The notes under the pieces were generated by a model. The model was not told the DNA's origin. It saw only the letters and a program-made list of their open reading frames with translations, and ran no database searches. Both the position numbers and the translations under genes were made by a program. From contig JBDNFI010000090.1 in assembly GCA_041689935.1 (NCBI GenBank), positions 1-64,000 on the forward strand: DNA of 64,000 nucleotides, read 5' to 3'. The DNA comes from CAXBDP01 sp041689935. Lineage in GTDB: Bacteria > Bacteroidota > Bacteroidia > Cytophagales > Cyclobacteriaceae. This document shows positions 61,587 to 64,000 of the stretch, one piece after another (the stretch's first letter is position 1; each line of letters begins with the position of its first letter).

Positions 61587-63820
61587 CGAAGCAGCGATAC
61601 TAGCGCAGGAAGCAAGGTCAAATCCAAAATCAACGCAATACATAGTGTGATGAAAATCAATAATCCGATGTAATGCACTCCCGAAAAGGATGAAAACATC
61701 AATGAGAAAAATCCTCCCGCCAATATCAAAGTAGTCAGCGTAATGGCCTTACCGCCTGATAAGAAGGTTCGCCGCAGGGCAATAAAATATGAATGACCCT
61801 TTTTCAATTCCAAGTTCAATTTAGATAAGAAATGAATACTATCATCCACCACTATCCCAAAAGCAATGGTGAAAATAATGGCAGTAGATAATTTGAGATT
61901 TATCCCTAAAAAACCCATAATTCCGGCAATCATTAGAATCGGCAAAATATTTGGGATAATGGCCAGAAAAGTCAACCGCCAAGAGCGGAAAAGCAGTCCT
62001 GTGATGATGGAAATAGCGATTAAGGCTATGCCTAAGCCTTGTAAAGTGCTTTTCGCAATTAATTCATTGTTGATGTCAATGAGGTGAGAAGTGCCTGTTA
62101 TTTTAAAACTAGCAATACTTGCATCCGTATTTTCTTGTAAAAAGGTCTCCAAAGCATCCACTTTTTCTAGGGCTTTTTCGCTACCAATATCGCCCATCCT
62201 CCCGCTTATTCGAGCTATTTTTCCGGTTTCGTCGATTATGGGCACATTATCTATTTTAGATTCAAACCTTCTTACATTTCTCCGTAATTCTCTCCATTCT
62301 CGCTCACTATTTGGTAATCGGTAATTTTCATTTACGCCGCCAGTATTGGCTTTATTTATACTTTTCGCTATTTGCACAGGCGAAATGATGGCATCAACAC
62401 CAAATTCATTTCGAAGATAATCTTCTACCTTATCAATTTCCTGAAGCACCTCTTTGCTAAATAATTGCTGTTGATTTTCGCCCAAACGAATACTCATTTC
62501 AAAGGGTTTGGAGCCTCCAAAATGAGTATCGAAATAAATAAAATCTTGCTTTAAATCCGACTCTAAAGGGATATCATCGATCAAATAGGTACTTATTTTC
62601 AGCTGATTTAAACCGATGATCGAAAGGATGACAAAAGATAAAGAAATAGCAAATATCTTTTTGGGATGACGAGTATTGATCAAAAACAAATAACTCAATA
62701 ATCCTTTCCATTGAAAGCGGGAGGATGATTTGGCTACTTTGGGAATTGGAATTAAGTACAGAATAGCCGGCAATAACGTAAAGCCGAGTAAAAAAGCTAA
62801 AAGCACTCCAAAGGCTGTGTATAAGCCTAATTCCTTGATCGGTGCTATGCTAGAAATAGCCAAACTAGCAAAGCCAATAGCAGTAGTGATGGAAGTAAGC
62901 AAGGTAGCTCGCCCCACCTCGAAATAGGATATCTTAAGCGATTGCCATTTGGAGCTTCCTTTTCGAAGTTCCTCCAGATACCGAGTGAGCAGGTGCACCA
63001 CATCCGACATCCCAATCACAAACATAATATTAGGCATGATGATCGATAAAATATCGAGCGGTTTGCCCATGTATGCCATGCTTGCCACTAACCAAAGAAC
63101 CGCCAAACCAACCACCAGAAGTGGAACTAAAATACCCCACCAAGAACGGTAACTCATCCAAAGAAATAAAATGACAATCCCTGCTGAAATCAAAAGATAA
63201 AAACCAATTTCACTCTGCATCTTACTCACAAAAACTCCTTGTGCGCGGGCTTTACCTGCAACGTGGAAATCTACAAAGTCGAGGTCTTCGATTGCTTGGA
63301 TGAGATCAGCGGTAAGCTTGTCGCCATCTTCCTTGGATATTCGCTGCGTGTGTCGAAGCATGATGGCCAATGCATCCTTTTCTTTCGAAATAAAGTAACT
63401 CGGGAGCCCGCTATTTTCCAATAATCTCACACTGTCCACCGCAAGCCTCTCGCTATCTTCCCAATCTAAAATAGGAATTGAAATCACACCCATCGGACCG
63501 ACGACGGGTTCGCGAAAGGATGTGATTGACAATACATCCTCCACATGATCCATTTCGCTTAGTAGCTTGCCCAAAGAATCGACTTTATATAGAAATGCAG
63601 CATTGAAAATACCCGTATTCGATTTGACCGCAATCAGCAGGTAATCGTTATCGTTTTCGAATTTCTGCCTGAAATCTAAATAATACTCCAATTCAGGATG
63701 ATCCTGTGGGAAGAAATTCTCGAAGTCATAATCGAATTTCAGCTTGGGCAACTGAAGCACCGCCAAAATTGAAATGGCGATAATAGAGATTATGACAAAG
63801 ATGGAAAGGTTTCGGATCAT
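61541..63820 (-). CDS. MMPL/RND-family membrane transporter
   Basis: About 759 residues from the ATG at 63820 (MIRNLSIFVIISIIAISILA); a TTG 11 codons earlier is less likely. Two RND/MMPL halves: each has one membrane helix, a large periplasmic domain and five clustered helices. The conserved ends are IMFVIGMSDVVHLLTRYLEE with TTAIGFASLAISSIAPIKELG, and FGIVVDDSIHFLSKLNLELKKG with TLILAGGFFSLMFSSFSG. Relatives export lipids or hopanoids; substrate unknown. No adaptor or outer-membrane factor is adjacent. Confidence 0.88.
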   Translation of the reverse strand: MIRNLSIFVIISIIAISILAVLQLPKLKFDYDFENFFPQDHPELEYYLDFRQKFENDNDYLLIAVKSNTGIFNAAFLYKVDSLGKLLSEMDHVEDVLSITSFREPVVGPMGVISIPILDWEDSERLAVDSVRLLENSGLPSYFISKEKDALAIMLRHTQRISKEDGDKLTADLIQAIEDLDFVDFHVAGKARAQGVFVSKMQSEIGFYLLISAGIVILFLWMSYRSWWGILVPLLVVGLAVLWLVASMAYMGKPLDILSIIMPNIMFVIGMSDVVHLLTRYLEELRKGSSKWQSLKISYFEVGRATLLTSITTAIGFASLAISSIAPIKELGLYTAFGVLLAFLLGFTLLPAILYLIPIPKVAKSSSRFQWKGLLSYLFLINTRHPKKIFAISLSFVILSIIGLNQLKISTYLIDDIPLESDLKQDFIYFDTHFGGSKPFEMSIRLGENQQQLFSKEVLQEIDKVEDYLRNEFGVDAIISPVQIAKSINKANTGGVNENYRLPNSEREWRELRRNVRRFESKIDNVPIIDETGKIARISGRMGDIGSEKALEKVDALETFLQENTDASIASFKITGTSHLIDINNELIAKSTLQGLGIALIAISIITGLLFRSWRLTFLAIIPNILPILMIAGIMGFLGINLKLSTAIIFTIAFGIVVDDSIHFLSKLNLELKKGHSYFIALRRTFLSGGKAITLTTLILAGGFFSLMFSSFSGVHYIGLLIFITLCIALILDLTLLPALVSLLRYRLERKRKDASIGK

Positions 63821-63943
63821 AGAGTCTTTTATGAAACTGGATACAGTATCCAAAGTTCCACGGGCATAAAATTATCTTTTTTCGACCAGATAGTTTTAAA
63901 ATTGCGATAATTATCGAACTTCGAGCTAAAAGAAAAAGGAGCC

Positions 63944-64000
63944 ATGCAGCAATATCACGACTTAATGCGACGAATTTTGGATGAAGGGGTAAGCAAGGCA
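63944..64000 (+). CDS. thyA: thymidylate synthase, N-terminal fragment (runs off the window)
   Basis: An ATG at 63944 preceded by AAAAAGGA opens MQQYHDLMRRILDEGVSKA to the window end. This matches the first residues of ThyA, which methylates dUMP to dTMP using methylenetetrahydrofolate. Only 19 codons are visible, so the call relies on the N-terminal pattern QYxxLMRxILxEG. Confidence 0.8.
   Translation, partial: MQQYHDLMRRILDEGVSKA

Larger units (their letters stand above)
2227..62724. repeat. dispersed asymmetric octamer GCGGGAGG, 36 copies
   Basis: Exact copies counted by eye. Plus strand, first base: 7584, 9214, 15220, 20908, 25956, 30635, 33041, 34855, 37316, 38826, 44609, 47143, 56230, 57882, 61520, 62717. 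Minus strand (CCTCCCGC, first plus-strand base): 2227, 7026, 14027, 15816, 19622, 20425, 24144, 27939, 29781, 33858, 35588, 37042, 42064, 43917, 52105, 53661, 55703, 59214, 61713, 62198. Preferred context is A before and T or A after. Copies fall in three codon phases (Ala-Gly-Gly, Arg-Glu, Ser-Gly-Arg), antisense, intergenic and in a terminator, so the constraint is on DNA, not protein. Confidence 0.9.

Noticed and set aside
2227..62724. GCGGGAGG as a ribosome-binding-like (GGGAGG) signal
   Set aside because: Copies are not placed before start codons, many are antisense or in the middle of genes, and most genes here lack any Shine-Dalgarno site.
2227..62724. GCGGGAGG as an FtsK-orienting (KOPS-type) motif
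   Set aside because: Such motifs are strongly skewed to one strand within a replichore; here the split is 16 to 20. A genome-wide skew plot could still revise this.
1..64000. tRNA, rRNA or CRISPR array
   Set aside because: No cloverleaf-like conserved GGTTCGA/T-loop contexts, no rRNA blocks and no regularly spaced direct repeats were seen on reading both strands.

Overview
The window is chromosomal DNA of a Bacteroidota bacterium, most likely order Cytophagales (Flammeovirgaceae/Fulvivirgaceae-like). Indicators are the AT-rich composition with scarce Shine-Dalgarno sites and frequent TTG/GTG starts, TAnnTTTG-type promoter boxes, three PD40/OmpA outer-membrane proteins, DUF4221-type lipoproteins, a Bacteroidota putative porin, a menaquinone (men) operon and many signal-peptide proteins. 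No rRNA, tRNA or CRISPR array was seen.

Layout. 1-0.14 kb: C-terminal remnant of an IS982-like transposase. 0.25-6.2 kb: two tandem PD40/OmpA paralogues (a third lies at 14.4-16.9 kb). 6.2-14.4 kb: an ArnT-like glycosyltransferase, a class-III aminotransferase, a small secreted protein behind a decayed arsC-family gene, hslV, the two-lipoyl E2 subunit of pyruvate dehydrogenase, a YheT-type hydrolase and a family-2 glycosyltransferase. 17-20.6 kb: a minus-strand block with a deoxyhypusine-synthase-like enzyme, an OmpH-like protein, a histone-deacetylase-family enzyme and two unknowns. 20.7-26.6 kb: AlbA-domain regulator, aldo/keto reductase, TPR protein, duplicated-domain secreted protein, MacB-like permease and a conserved secreted protein. 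26.6-34.2 kb: lpxK, putative porin and miaE on the minus strand; Nif3-like and zinc-ribbon genes, a secreted TPR-like protein and a histidine phosphatase.

34.3-41.6 kb is a tightly overlapping menaquinone operon (menI-like, menF, menD, menB, two PH-domain membrane proteins, menE). 41.6-45.5 kb carries a 2OG-Fe(II) oxygenase and an SOS-like module: a LexA/CI-like S24 regulator, a lipoprotein, a small unknown protein and a DinB-type polymerase, with phased TTTAGYA repeats in both control regions. 45.7-49.3 kb is a decaying accessory patch: one intact DUF4221-like lipoprotein gene, a broken paralogue, an RHS fragment and palindromic repeats. 49.3-64 kb: an outer-membrane barrel, a large secreted BNR/VPS10-type propeller protein, secreted M28 and S9 peptidases, a short-chain dehydrogenase, an endonuclease/exonuclease/phosphatase-family membrane protein, an MMPL/RND transporter and the first codons of thyA.

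The strongest unexplained signal is an asymmetric octamer, GCGGGAGG, which I counted by eye 36 times (16 plus, 20 minus). That compares with less than one expected at this base composition. It occurs in all three reading frames, antisense to genes, in intergenic DNA and in a terminator stem, so it looks selected as DNA; a Chi-like recombination or other genome-wide recognition motif is the leading idea.
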